64,000 bases of DNA from Bacillota bacterium (lineage in GTDB: Bacteria; Bacillota; UBA4882; UBA8346). Below the pieces are notes generated by a model. The model ran no database searches. It was given only the letters and a program-made list of their open reading frames with translations, and was not told the DNA's origin. A program made the translations under genes and the position numbers. Positions 35,684-44,897 of the stretch are shown here, piece by piece (position 1 is the stretch's first letter; every line of letters starts with the position of its first letter). The stretch is taken from positions 124,001-188,000 of the forward strand of contig JAEZCE010000027.1 of the NCBI GenBank assembly GCA_023429995.1, read 5' to 3'.

Positions 35684-35884
35684 TATTCTAATTATATTTT
35701 GTCTGTAGGTTTACTTCTATTTGAGAAGAAACTTTTGCAAAGTGTTGAAACAAGTACACACCGGTGGGATACTATGATACTAAAAAGTGGCTACTTGACC
35801 GTCGATATGGTTATCACTATGATAATATCGAATGAATCAATTTCTGAAAAGATAGCCATTAATTTGAAAGGGGAAGGGGAATCA

Positions 35885-36871
35885 ATGAGCCTTTTATCCG
35901 ATGGAATCATCATCCGAGGAAAGAAAATTAAAAACCGAATTGTGATGCCGCCGATGGTTTGTTTTAGTTTTCGGGGTGACAATGGAGGAACCTACGGTAA
36001 ACAGCATATAGAACATTATACTCAGAGAGCCAAAGGCGGTGCAGGTTTGATAATTATTCAGGCAACCGCTGTTTTTGGGGCCGCTAAAGAATTAGGTGTT
36101 TGGAGCGGGGAACAAATGAAACCGCTGGAAATCATCGCCGAAAACTGCCATAATTATGATGCAGCTGTAATGATTCAGCTTCACTGTGGAGATCAAAACA
36201 TTAATGCATTATCAGCGGACCAAATCCGCGATATGCAAGCCGACTGTATTGCAGCAGCTGTTCGAGGAAAACAAGCCGGTTTTGACGGTGTGGAATATCA
36301 TTTTGCTCATGGATATACTTTATGTAAATTTTTAGACCCGGTATTTAATCAACGATCCGATAATTATGGGGGAACGTTGGAAAATCGACTCCGTATCTTT
36401 ACGGAAATATTGCCCCAAATCCGGCAAAGTGTCGGTGTAGATTTTATTATCAGCGTCCGGATGGGTGGAAATATTCCGGATACGACAGGAGCCATTGATG
36501 TAGCCAAGGCTTTTGAAGCCGCCGGTGTTGATTTGCTTCATATTTCTTCCGGTATGGAACGACCCGCCGGTGAGGTTCCTGCGGGCTTTAACGGCAGTAT
36601 GATTGCATATAACGGCAGCGAAATAAAAAAGAAAGTCAATATACCGGTTATAACCGTATCGGAGATTTTCACCGCCACTACCGCCAAATTTCTAATTGAA
36701 AATAATTATGTGGATTTGGTTGCCATCGGTAGAGGGATGTTGGCCGACGAGAATTGGGCTAATAATGTTCTGACCGGTAAGACCGTGAACCAATGTCGTA
36801 ATTGCGGCCGTGGTAATGTAGGGAACTGTTCGTGGTTTGTAGACCATACCCAATGCCCTGCCAGGATTTAA
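35885..36871 (+). CDS. Old-yellow-enzyme-family NADH:flavin oxidoreductase
   Basis: 328 residues, an FMN TIM barrel: KNRIVMPPM near residue 17, GFDGVEYHFAHGY near 136 (substrate His pair region), RSDNYGGTLENR near 157, and a C-terminal CRNCGRGNVGNC cysteine cluster resembling the 4Fe-4S site of dienoyl-CoA-reductase-type members. It lacks the NAD-binding extension, so electrons come from a partner. It reduces an activated alkene or cleaves a C-N or C-S bond; the substrate is unknown. The ATG at 35885 follows AAAGGGGAAGGGG. It is monocistronic and followed by a repeat. Confidence 0.88.
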   Translation: MSLLSDGIIIRGKKIKNRIVMPPMVCFSFRGDNGGTYGKQHIEHYTQRAKGGAGLIIIQATAVFGAAKELGVWSGEQMKPLEIIAENCHNYDAAVMIQLHCGDQNINALSADQIRDMQADCIAAAVRGKQAGFDGVEYHFAHGYTLCKFLDPVFNQRSDNYGGTLENRLRIFTEILPQIRQSVGVDFIISVRMGGNIPDTTGAIDVAKAFEAAGVDLLHISSGMERPAGEVPAGFNGSMIAYNGSEIKKKVNIPVITVSEIFTATTAKFLIENNYVDLVAIGRGMLADENWANNVLTGKTVNQCRNCGRGNVGNCSWFVDHTQCPARI

Positions 36872-37091
36872 CGAGGGGGAAAGTAGATATGTTATAGGAA
36901 AGGGTTTCTCGATATACGCCTTCATATTTTTCAAATATCAGCTGAAGCAAGAACTTTGAGGGAGTAAAGATGAAAACCGATTTTCTCATTGCAATCAAAG
37001 AGCAAGTTTTGGTTTATGGCGGAGGTTTCAAGAATTCGCATTGACGGAAAGGAAAAAATCATTTATAATATACTAAATAAATCGGATAACT

Positions 37092-37223
37092 CATAATTGA
37101 GGAAATTGCATAACTCGAAAAATTTTTGATTAAGTACTATATATTGCACTGACAAGCACATAGTTATACAATATATCGTGCCTCAATTTTTAAAAATTGA
37201 CTTATGCAATTGACTCAATTATG
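37092..37223. repeat. MITE-like imperfect palindrome (132 bp)
   Basis: Outer 22-base arms (37092-37113 and 37202-37223) match at 20 positions as an inverted repeat, and the inner parts also pair partially (AATTTTT, ATATATTG blocks). No coding capacity. It ends 16 bases before leader L5, and its right arm supplies a possible promoter, TTGACT (37197) - 17 bases - TATGAC. Confidence 0.6.
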
Positions 37224-37239
37224 ACCGTTTGGTGAATGG

Positions 37240-37302
37240 TTGACTAGAGATACTGGAGACCAAGTTTGATTTTCCTCAAGGGGAAATTGGACTTGGTTTT
37301 TT
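37240..37302 (+). promoter_or_regulatory. Leader element L5: hairpin plus terminator
   Basis: TTGACTAG-AGATA-CTGGAGACC, then a terminator arm CCAAGT pairing with ACTTGG (with further ATTTTCC / GGGGAAAT pairing) and six T residues. It precedes the methionine-type ABC operon. Confidence 0.8.
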
Positions 37303-37447
37303 GCATTCAGTAGAATTATTTGAAAGACTCGGGTATGCAAAGGGGACTTAGGGTTGCCTTGTCTCTTCTGGGTATTTTTATAGGCAGTATCCCGCATGAA
37401 TAGATTTGGTTGATTTTACTGCAAATCTAAAGGGTGAAATTATAAAC

Positions 37448-38191
37448 ATGATCCAATTGTCTGAGGTCAGCAAAACTTATTTAACTTCTACCGGTCCGCT
37501 AAAAGCCGTCGAGTCGGTTTCAATTCATGTTACGCAGGGAGAAATATATGGAATTATCGGTTTCAGCGGAGCGGGAAAATCAACATTGCTACGGTGTATC
37601 AACCTTTTGGAACGACCTGATAGCGGGAAAGTGATTGTTGATGGTGAGGATTTGGCTTTGCTTTCAAAAAAAATACTATTGAAACGGCGGCAGAGCATCG
37701 GAATGATCTTTCAAAATTTTAATTTACTGGCGAATTGCTCGGTCTATAAAAATGTCTCATTTCCTCTGGAAATAGCGGGAATACCGCAAGATGATCGTAA
37801 AGAACGGATTTTAAACAGCCTTCGAATTGTGGATTTATTTGAAAAGGCTCATGATTATCCTGCTAAATTAAGTGGCGGACAAAAACAACGTGTGGCCATT
37901 GCCAGGGCCATTGTAAGCAACCCTAAAATTTTGTTGTGCGATGAGCCTACTTCCGCGCTTGATCCTCAAACCACCGAAAGTATTTTACACTATTTGGTTC
38001 AAATTAATAATGAGCTGGGAATCACCATCATTCTAGTAACTCATGAAATGGAGGCGGCCCGCGCCATTTGCGGGCGAGTCTCGGTAATGGAAAAAGGACG
38101 GTTAATCGAAACCCTTGATATGAATGATTCAGATGTTTCACCTCACTCAAAGATCGCTAAATACTTGTTTAGCAATGGAGCAGGGATATGA
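37448..38191 (+). CDS. metN: Methionine-type ABC transporter ATP-binding protein
   Basis: 247 residues. Walker A GFSGAGKST near residue 37 and the block GMIFQNFNLLANCSVYKNV near 94 are typical of MetN, followed by LSGGQKQRVA near 139 and Walker B LLCDEPTSALDP near 159. The usual C-terminal NIL regulatory domain, which binds methionine and shuts the transporter, is absent (MetN is normally about 340 residues). Feedback may thus be lost or moved to the leader L5. Its stop overlaps metI (ATGA). Confidence 0.87.
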   Translation: MIQLSEVSKTYLTSTGPLKAVESVSIHVTQGEIYGIIGFSGAGKSTLLRCINLLERPDSGKVIVDGEDLALLSKKILLKRRQSIGMIFQNFNLLANCSVYKNVSFPLEIAGIPQDDRKERILNSLRIVDLFEKAHDYPAKLSGGQKQRVAIARAIVSNPKILLCDEPTSALDPQTTESILHYLVQINNELGITIILVTHEMEAARAICGRVSVMEKGRLIETLDMNDSDVSPHSKIAKYLFSNGAGI

Positions 38192-38853
38192 TTCAAAGTA
38201 TAGTGCCTCTATTTCCCGAAATCGGTAAAGCGCTTGAAGAATCTTTCTACATGATGATATGCACTCTGAGCATCGCAGCAGTTTTCGGAATCCCGCTGGG
38301 TACGGTTTTATACCTCATCCGGCCGGGTTCCATTATGGAACGGCGTAACCTCTATATTGTGTTTGATGCGCTGGTCAATGTAGTCCGTTCCTTCCCATTT
38401 TTAATTTTGATGATTGCCATAATCCCACTAACTCGTTTGCTCATTGGCACGGCCTTAGGCACCACTGCAGTAATCGTTCCCCTTTCAATCAGTGCTATCC
38501 CTGATTTTGCCCGTCTGATGGAGCAGGTACTGATGGATGTGAATCATGGAGTCGTTGAAATGGCGGAAGCAGCAGGCGCCAATACATTTCAAATCATCTG
38601 GAAAGTGCTTTACCGGGAAGCCCGTTCTGGAATGGTAAATGCGGCGACAATTATCAGCGTGAGCTTTTTTTCTTATTCCGCCGTCGCCGGATTGGTGGGG
38701 GGAGGTGGAATCGGTGATTTTGCAATACGTTACGGTTATTACCGATATCAGACGGATGTAATGGTGTTTACCGTCGTATTAATCGTAATGATCGTTCAAA
38801 TTATTCAAACCGTAGGAAGACACATTGTCCATAGACTAGACAAACGAAATTAA
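38188..38853 (+). CDS. metI: Methionine-type ABC permease
   Basis: 221 residues, five membrane helices, with the MetI loop EMAEAAGANTFQIIWKVLYRE near residue 129 and the AGLVGGGGIGDFAIRYGY block near 170 that is diagnostic of this family. Overlaps metN by 4 bases and precedes the binding protein by 27 bases. Confidence 0.92.
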   Translation: MIQSIVPLFPEIGKALEESFYMMICTLSIAAVFGIPLGTVLYLIRPGSIMERRNLYIVFDALVNVVRSFPFLILMIAIIPLTRLLIGTALGTTAVIVPLSISAIPDFARLMEQVLMDVNHGVVEMAEAAGANTFQIIWKVLYREARSGMVNAATIISVSFFSYSAVAGLVGGGGIGDFAIRYGYYRYQTDVMVFTVVLIVMIVQIIQTVGRHIVHRLDKRN

Positions 38854-38880
38854 TAAAGAAGATCGAGGAGGAATATATTA

Positions 38881-39708
38881 ATGAAAAATAATCATTGGGA
38901 AAAAACTGCATTTTTCATACTGGTTATTTCTTTCCTTTTGGGTTCTATTGGTATTTACCCTATCAGTGCTAAAGAAGACAAAGAGATCAAATTTGTCGCG
39001 CAAAATATAAAGTTATATGAAGATACTACCAAGATTTTGGCGGAAGAGGTCAAAAAACTAGGATACACATTAAATTATAAATTCTTATCCGATAATACAC
39101 AATTGAACGAAGCGGTGGAAAACGGAGAGGCTTTCGCCAATTACCACCAGCATGTGGCCTATTTGACAGAGTTCAATAAAGTTCATCATACCCATCTGGC
39201 CATCGCCTTTAAAGTCTTTACAGATCGGGCCGCAATATTTTCTAAAAAACACCCAGACATCCATAAACTTCCTGATAATGCCAATATAAGCATTCCGGTG
39301 GATCCGGGCAATAACTTCCGGACGTTTATCATTTTGGCTGATGCCGGATTGATTAAGTTGAGACCGGGTGTTGCTCCCGCCAGCGTGACCCAGAAAGATA
39401 TCATTGAAAACCCCCATAGGTTTAGGTTTACTGAAGTCGACTATACCATGCTTTCCAGGGCGTTCGAGGATGCTGATGCCGGTTTTTTATATGCCACCGT
39501 GGCGGCGGAGATAGGTCTTGATTATAACAAAGACGGCCTTTTAAAAGAACGTAAAGAATTGCAATCGCCGGATGTTATCGCTGTTCGGGAGGAAAATGTA
39601 AATTCGCCCAAGACCAAAATTTTACAGAAAGCCTATCAGACGGATAGGTTGAAAAAAGTATTAAGAGACGAATACAACGGCATCGAAGTATTGCTTCCGG
39701 CTTGGTAA
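38881..39708 (+). CDS. metQ: MetQ/NlpA-family substrate-binding protein
   Basis: 275 residues: signal peptide (about 1-30) without a lipobox cysteine, then the NlpA fold. Blocks include NYHQHVAYLTEFNKVH near 87, ISIPVDPGNNFRTFIILADAGLI near 138 and DAGFLYATVAAE near 198. In MetQ the N-Y-QH region lines the methionine pocket. Substrate is probably methionine or a methionine derivative. ATG follows GAGGAGG. Absence of a lipid anchor is unusual for a Gram-positive binding protein. Confidence 0.87.
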   Translation: MKNNHWEKTAFFILVISFLLGSIGIYPISAKEDKEIKFVAQNIKLYEDTTKILAEEVKKLGYTLNYKFLSDNTQLNEAVENGEAFANYHQHVAYLTEFNKVHHTHLAIAFKVFTDRAAIFSKKHPDIHKLPDNANISIPVDPGNNFRTFIILADAGLIKLRPGVAPASVTQKDIIENPHRFRFTEVDYTMLSRAFEDADAGFLYATVAAEIGLDYNKDGLLKERKELQSPDVIAVREENVNSPKTKILQKAYQTDRLKKVLRDEYNGIEVLLPAW

Positions 39709-39731
39709 AGTTTGGCGGTATCTAAATAATC

Positions 39732-39779
39732 TACAGCGAACACGAAGGATACTGTTTGATCAATCTGGTGTTCGCTGTA
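39732..39779 (+). other. Long stem-loop between metQ and GS-like gene
   Basis: Perfect 12-bp stem TACAGCGAACAC / GTGTTCGCTGTA with a 24-base loop and no T-run. It may be a processing or mRNA-stability element between the transporter and the ligase genes. Confidence 0.5.
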
Positions 39780-39810
39780 ATATGAATCCATGAAAATATG
39801 GGGTGAGAAA

Positions 39811-41124
39811 ATGACCTTTAGCGATGATGAAATAGAAAAAGCCCGAACCTATATTACAGAACATAACATCCATACTGTTGAAATCGGCTTCGCTGATATT
39901 ATCGGAGCTCTTTTGGGGAAAATCCTTCCCGTAGAATTTTTTCTTAAAAACTTAACGGCGGGTACCGGGATCTGTCGAGCTCCGCTTACATGGGATGTAC
40001 AAAGTGATTATTTTTCCACCTCGGAATTTGCCGGTTTTGATTATGGAGCGCCAGATATGACTTTAGTGCCTGATCTCTCCACATTACGGGAAATTCCATG
40101 GAGGAAGGGTACAGCTTTTGTTTTAAGTGATTTATATTACGCTACGGGTGAACGGATACCTTTTGCCCCTCGCCAAATATTAAAAAATATATTGACTCGG
40201 CTTGAAAAAATGGGATATAAGGCAAAAGTCGGTTCGGAAATTGAGTTTTACCTTTTAAATGAAAATAAGCAGCCGCTATTTGGAGGAAAGCAGACATACT
40301 CGTTGTATAGGGCCGGAGAATACAGCGAGATATTGCAGCAGCTTCAGAAAAACCTGCGGGATTTCGGTGTGAAAATCGAGGCTTTGCATACCGAATACGG
40401 CCCGGCACAAATGGAACTTATTCTTGAATATGACGATGCGCTTGTGATGGCTGACAATACGGTTATTGCGAGAAATGCTATCAAGGAACTTGCCAGAAAA
40501 AACGGTATTTATGCCACCTTTATGGCAAAGCCATGGACAAATGAATCGGGAAGCGGCTATCATTTACATCAAAGTTTATGGAGTAAAGATGGAAACAATG
40601 CATTTGCCGAGAATAAAGAAATATTAGAACATTATGTCGCCGGACTTTTGCATAGCTCCGCAGAATATATGGCGCTTGTGTGCCCCTCGGTTAATTCCTA
40701 CAAAAGACTCTCGGATCTGTCCTTTGCGCCTACGAAAGTAGGTTGGGCGTATGATAATCGGACGGTATCAGCAAGGCTAATCGGATCGGGCAAAGGTTTG
40801 AGGATTGAACAGAGAACCGGTGCCGCAGATGCAAACGCCTATTTTTTGATCGCCGCATCCATCGCCTCAGGTCTTTATGGTCTGGAAAACAAACTTTTGC
40901 CCAGTCCTATGATAACAGGCAATGGCTACCATAGCGATTTATTGGAAAATTTACCTAGGACTTTGTCCCAGGCTGCCTCGCTCTTTGCTGAAAGTAAAAA
41001 TGCCATCGAGTATTTTGGAAAGGAATTTGTGGAGATATTCAGAGAAATGATTAACCACGACATCGGTGAACATCATAAGAGCGTTAGTGAATGGGAGCGG
41101 GAAAGGTACCTGGAAAACGCGTGA
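39811..41124 (+). CDS. Glutamine-synthetase-family ligase
   Basis: 437 residues of the GlnA fold: GSEIEFYL near residue 145 (metal-binding Glu pair), HTEYGPAQMEL near 202, SGSGYHLHQSL near 255 (catalytic His region), and RIEQRTGAADANAYFLIAA near 338. The block GPAQMEL and the overall length fit the PuuA/GlnT-type gamma-glutamyl ligases more than ammonia-assimilating GS. It probably couples glutamate to an amine. It follows a methionine-type transporter, so an organosulfur amine substrate is possible. ATG at 39811 follows GGGGTGAG. Confidence 0.85.
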   Translation: MTFSDDEIEKARTYITEHNIHTVEIGFADIIGALLGKILPVEFFLKNLTAGTGICRAPLTWDVQSDYFSTSEFAGFDYGAPDMTLVPDLSTLREIPWRKGTAFVLSDLYYATGERIPFAPRQILKNILTRLEKMGYKAKVGSEIEFYLLNENKQPLFGGKQTYSLYRAGEYSEILQQLQKNLRDFGVKIEALHTEYGPAQMELILEYDDALVMADNTVIARNAIKELARKNGIYATFMAKPWTNESGSGYHLHQSLWSKDGNNAFAENKEILEHYVAGLLHSSAEYMALVCPSVNSYKRLSDLSFAPTKVGWAYDNRTVSARLIGSGKGLRIEQRTGAADANAYFLIAASIASGLYGLENKLLPSPMITGNGYHSDLLENLPRTLSQAASLFAESKNAIEYFGKEFVEIFREMINHDIGEHHKSVSEWERERYLENA

Positions 41125-41171
41125 TCATGGTTGCCGATCCTAAAACATTTATATGAAGGGAAAAAAGATAG

Positions 41172-42203
41172 ATGCTTCCATTGGAACATGCTTTAAAGGC
41201 TTTTCAGAATCAAATTCCGGAAAGAATCCCAGTGTGCCATTTTCTCGGTGGAAGTTGGCCCGTTCTATATAAAGGAAGTACTCTTGAAGAATTAATTGGC
41301 GATCCGGAAAGGACAGCTCAGGTATTTTACCAGGTAAATGAAGAAGTAGATGCGGATATTATTATGGTTGGTACGGGGTCTACCGCAATGATCATCCGAT
41401 CTTTAGGTGGGGAAGTGCGATTTGAGGGAAAAGGCGCTCCCAGTATCATGGGGGAACTTATTAAAAGTGAAGGCGATTTAGAAAACATCATTGATATAGC
41501 GACTGCTTTCAAAAGTAGTGATATTCAGTGGATTCTGGAAACTGCCCAATGTCTTTTTAATTTGGCAGGAAGGAACCGATTGATATTAGCCAGCGGCCGG
41601 GCGCCATTTACTTTAGCGGGACAAATGTACGGTTTGGAGAAGCTTGCCAAAGCGATCTACAAAAACCCGGGTTTCGTTCATCATTTGTTGGAGTTTACAA
41701 CCCGGGTATCGATTGCCTTTTTTATGTCTATGGTTGAAAATGGTTTTGTTCATGGCGCATTTATTGCTGATCCTTCCGCTTCGGGTGATGTTATTTCCAA
41801 GCGGCATTTTGAGGAGTTTTCCCTACCCTATTTTATACGGGTTGTTGCGGAGCTGAAGAAATCACAGGCTCCGATAATGCTTCATATTTGCGGTGATATT
41901 TACGATCGATTGCCATCAATTGCCGATACCGGTATCGATTGTTTGTCTCTTGATACCAAAGTAAATATCGCTATAGCCAAACAGGTTGTGGGAGATCGAA
42001 TTTGTTTGGCGGGTAATATTGATCCCGTAACTGTTTTAGAATTTGGAACCCCCAAAGATGTCGTGGATTCGGCAAAGAGATGTCTTGAGCAAGGAGCCCG
42101 GAATAATGGGTTTGTATTAATGCCTGGTTGTGATTTCGGTCCAAAGGTTACATTGGAGAATCTCAAGGTCCTTACAAAAACCGCCCACCAATGGAAAAAA
42201 TGA
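41172..42203 (+). CDS. Uroporphyrinogen-decarboxylase-family methyltransferase (MtaA-like)
   Basis: 343 residues, UroD TIM barrel. The zinc-binding pair H-x-C is in MLHICGD near residue 238, with a third ligand Cys in PGCDFGP near 318, as in MtaA/CmuA methylcobamide:thiol methyltransferases and unlike true HemE. It should move a methyl group between a corrinoid protein and a thiol. No corrinoid protein is visible nearby. ATG follows GAAGGGAAAAAAG. It may act on methylated sulfur compounds imported by the operon (inference). Confidence 0.82.
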   Translation: MLPLEHALKAFQNQIPERIPVCHFLGGSWPVLYKGSTLEELIGDPERTAQVFYQVNEEVDADIIMVGTGSTAMIIRSLGGEVRFEGKGAPSIMGELIKSEGDLENIIDIATAFKSSDIQWILETAQCLFNLAGRNRLILASGRAPFTLAGQMYGLEKLAKAIYKNPGFVHHLLEFTTRVSIAFFMSMVENGFVHGAFIADPSASGDVISKRHFEEFSLPYFIRVVAELKKSQAPIMLHICGDIYDRLPSIADTGIDCLSLDTKVNIAIAKQVVGDRICLAGNIDPVTVLEFGTPKDVVDSAKRCLEQGARNNGFVLMPGCDFGPKVTLENLKVLTKTAHQWKK

Positions 42204-42308
42204 ATCTTTCACGCTGATATTCGATTTGTGATCCAGTATGACCTGGACTAAAGAGTCCTTTTGTCAAGAGGAGTTCTATTTTATAAAATTTAATACGGGT
42301 ATTGACAG

Positions 42309-42337
42309 TTGACAAAAGAATTCTTTTGTCATAATAT
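42309..42337 (+). promoter_or_regulatory. Promoter with 22-bp palindromic operator
   Basis: TTGACA (42309-42314), 17-base spacer, TAATAT (42332-42337). A perfect 22-base palindrome (42310-42331; half-site TGACAAAAGAA) fills the space from within the -35 to the -10, so a dimeric repressor bound there would block RNA polymerase. Confidence 0.75.
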
Positions 42338-42376
42338 AAAAGTAAACCTATCGGATAAATAAAATATTATATTCGA

Positions 42377-42438
42377 TTGACCAGATAGACTGGAGATCAA
42401 GTTTCTTTCTTGGAAAAGAAAACAACTTGATCTTTTTT
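42377..42438 (+). promoter_or_regulatory. Leader element L6: hairpin plus terminator
   Basis: TTGACCAG-ATAGA-CTGGAGATC, then GATCAAGTT / AACTTGATC and six T residues. It lies about 33 bases after the predicted transcription start and before the class V aminotransferase gene. Confidence 0.8.
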
Positions 42439-42465
42439 ATTGAAATGAATTGAGGAGCCAAAAGG

Positions 42466-43629
42466 ATGGCATTGGTAAATCAAATCAATCTGGAAAATGT
42501 AAGAAAACCCCTGAAGCTGCTGGATCAATATGTATATCTCAATACCGGAGCCGTGGGGCCTCTTTCTGAAAAAACCATCGCCGCAATCATCCGGGAACAG
42601 GATTATGAATTCATGAACGGCAGAGCAGGGGTAGATATTTATCTGCGGAAAAGAGCAATCAAAAATGAAGTAAGGGCAGCTTTAAGCAAACTGATCAACA
42701 CCTTGCCCGAAGAATTGGCCCTTACTCAAAATACTACCGAGGGAATTAATATTGTTGTGAATGGCAGAAACTGGCGTGAGGGGGATGAAGCCGTCACGAC
42801 CGATGTTGAACATGGAGCCATCCTTTTGCCGTTATTTCAAATTGCAAAACGCTATGGAGTCATTGTAAAAAAGGCAAAGGTTGGCGCCGATCCAGTTCGG
42901 GCCATTGAAGAACAAATTACCAGCCGCACGAAACTTATCGCCTTATCGCATGTTTCATACAGTACGGGCGCTGTCCTTCCCCTAAACGACATTATTCATC
43001 TTGCTCATGGAAAAGGGATTCCGGTATTGGTGGACGGCGCTCAGTCGGTAGGGGCCATACCGGTTGATGTAAAAGCATTGGATGTGGATTATTACAGTTT
43101 ACCGGGGCACAAATGGTTATTGGGCCCCGAAGGAACAGGCGCCCTTTTTATTAGGCGAGACAGATTAGAGGAATTATCTCAAACCTTTATTGGGTATGGT
43201 TCGGTCACTCAATTTTCACACGATGGTACATTTGTACCGCGGAATGGTGCGGAACGTTTTGAGATATCATCCGTGAACCTGCCTGCATTAGTGGGCCAAA
43301 AGGCTAGCATTGAATGGTTAACTGAAAAAATCGGCTGGAATGAGATCTTCGAACGCACCAGGCAATTAGCGGAGAGGGTCAAAGATCAATTGGCAGAAAT
43401 TAAAGGGGTAACAGTGCTAACGCCTCAGAAAACCGCCGGTTTGGTCAGTTTTAGAGTTATGGGCATTGAACCGTCAAAAATTGTGGAGACCTTAGCCGAC
43501 AAAAAAATTATCATCAGGGGAATCAAAGAATTAGCGGCAGCTAGAGCCTCTATAGCATTTTATAATACCGAAAAAGAGTTGGACTATTTTATCCAGACGG
43601 TCGCCGCATTACAAAATAACGGGAATTAA
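42466..43629 (+). CDS. Class V aminotransferase (cysteine desulfurase-like)
   Basis: 387 residues, PLP fold type I. VLVDGAQSVGAI near residue 187 gives the PLP aspartate and histidine-equivalent region, and PGHKWLLGPEG near 213 the Schiff-base lysine. Family members include SufS/CsdA desulfurases, isopenicillin-N epimerase and C-S lyases. A short C-terminus without an obvious catalytic cysteine loop argues for a C-S lyase or epimerase rather than a standard NifS. Own promoter, operator and leader L6. ATG after GAGGAGCC. Confidence 0.8.
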   Translation: MALVNQINLENVRKPLKLLDQYVYLNTGAVGPLSEKTIAAIIREQDYEFMNGRAGVDIYLRKRAIKNEVRAALSKLINTLPEELALTQNTTEGINIVVNGRNWREGDEAVTTDVEHGAILLPLFQIAKRYGVIVKKAKVGADPVRAIEEQITSRTKLIALSHVSYSTGAVLPLNDIIHLAHGKGIPVLVDGAQSVGAIPVDVKALDVDYYSLPGHKWLLGPEGTGALFIRRDRLEELSQTFIGYGSVTQFSHDGTFVPRNGAERFEISSVNLPALVGQKASIEWLTEKIGWNEIFERTRQLAERVKDQLAEIKGVTVLTPQKTAGLVSFRVMGIEPSKIVETLADKKIIIRGIKELAAARASIAFYNTEKELDYFIQTVAALQNNGN

Positions 43630-43670
43630 AACCGATTTCAAAGATAGTCTCCAGAGTGGTTATCCTATGC

Positions 43671-43722
43671 TGACTAGTTAACTAGAGGCAGGATTTGCAT
43701 CATTGCATATCCGGCCTTTTTA
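43671..43722 (+). promoter_or_regulatory. Leader element L7: hairpin plus terminator (short-loop type)
   Basis: TGACTAG-TTAA-CTAGAGGC, then GGCAGGATTTGCA / TGCATATCCGGCC and five T residues. Its fully paired CTAG/CTAG stem and AGGC match leader L4. It precedes the second sulfonate-type ABC operon. Confidence 0.75.
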
Positions 43723-43751
43723 TTTACGAAATATAAAGGAGGAACATTCAA

Positions 43752-44819
43752 TTGAAAAAAAATCTAATTTTGATAGGGGCCTTTACTATCCTGGCGATTT
43801 TGCTTGCCTTAGGAGGCAAATTGGCTTTGACCCTCGCTGAGGGGAGTAGTCCCAAATTTGTCAACGGCAAGCTGACCCGGGAGTTTAAACTTCGCACGCC
43901 GACTTTTACCGGCTTTAATGAGTTTATTATTGGGGACTTGAACGGCTATTTTAAAGAAGTGAATATCAAACCCATCTATACCGGCGTTTTGGCCCAAGGA
44001 GCCGATTTGGCATTATCGGTGGTGAAAGGTGATAATGACCTGTTTGGATCGGGCCATCCCACCAATATTGCGGTAGCCCGGAAGGCCGGTTTTCCGATTA
44101 AAATCGTGTTGCACAGTATGGTTGATAATCCGCAAAATAATAAGCTACATATGACCTGGCTGATCAAAGACGATGGGAAGATTAAGTCCCCCAAAGACTT
44201 AATCGGTAAAAAAATAGCCGTCGCTTCCCTGGGTGGTTGTGTGGAGCTGCTAACCGCGGAGTTCTTGCGTCAGAATCATTTACCGAAAAACAAAATCGAG
44301 ATTGTCGTAATGAAAGACCAGCTCCAGGAAGAGGCGTTGCGACAAGGTTTAATTGATGTGGCGGTCGTACATCCTCCTTATAATGTGAAGGCTGAAAATG
44401 CCGGGGGTGTGAAAATCCTCACCACCAGCTGGGATATTGGCAGCAAAGCCGGTGATGGTACAATCGGGGGTCTGGCGGTCCGGGCCTTTAGCGAGGATTT
44501 TATCAAAAAATATCCGGATGTGGTTAAGGCCTATATTGTGGCGGATTTGAAAGCCCAGCATTGGATCAATCAACATTATGACGAGGCGCTGGAGATTGAA
44601 TCGAAATATCTGAATATCCCCTTGAAAGATATGGCGGGGAATGTTTATCCCGATCAATGGTGGATTCAGTCGTCCCAGATTGAATGGTGGATTCAAACGG
44701 CTTACAAAAACAAATTGGCCGGGTTTGAAAAACCGGGGGAAATCAAGGCTAATGATATTTTTACCAACCGTCTCAATCCTTACTATACCAAAGAACTGCC
44801 GATTCCTAAAATTCATTGA
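43752..44819 (+). CDS. ABC substrate-binding protein (SsuA/TauA/NrtA-like, copy 2)
   Basis: 355 residues, signal peptide or N-terminal anchor (about 1-30), then FTGFNEFIIGDLNGYFKEVN, GSGHPTNIAVARKAG and VVHPPYNVKAE. It parallels the binding protein at 22503 block by block and shares the NDIFTN-LNPYY C-terminus. It should bind an organosulfur or related anion. A TTG start follows AAAGGAGGAA. First gene of a long operon extending at least to 50342. Confidence 0.85.
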   Translation: MKKNLILIGAFTILAILLALGGKLALTLAEGSSPKFVNGKLTREFKLRTPTFTGFNEFIIGDLNGYFKEVNIKPIYTGVLAQGADLALSVVKGDNDLFGSGHPTNIAVARKAGFPIKIVLHSMVDNPQNNKLHMTWLIKDDGKIKSPKDLIGKKIAVASLGGCVELLTAEFLRQNHLPKNKIEIVVMKDQLQEEALRQGLIDVAVVHPPYNVKAENAGGVKILTTSWDIGSKAGDGTIGGLAVRAFSEDFIKKYPDVVKAYIVADLKAQHWINQHYDEALEIESKYLNIPLKDMAGNVYPDQWWIQSSQIEWWIQTAYKNKLAGFEKPGEIKANDIFTNRLNPYYTKELPIPKIH

Positions 44820-44897
44820 ATCCCCTTTCTCCGGTGAGAGGGAAGATGGTTCCATTTCACCGGAGAAAAATTAAGAATATGGTAGAGGTGCACCCGA

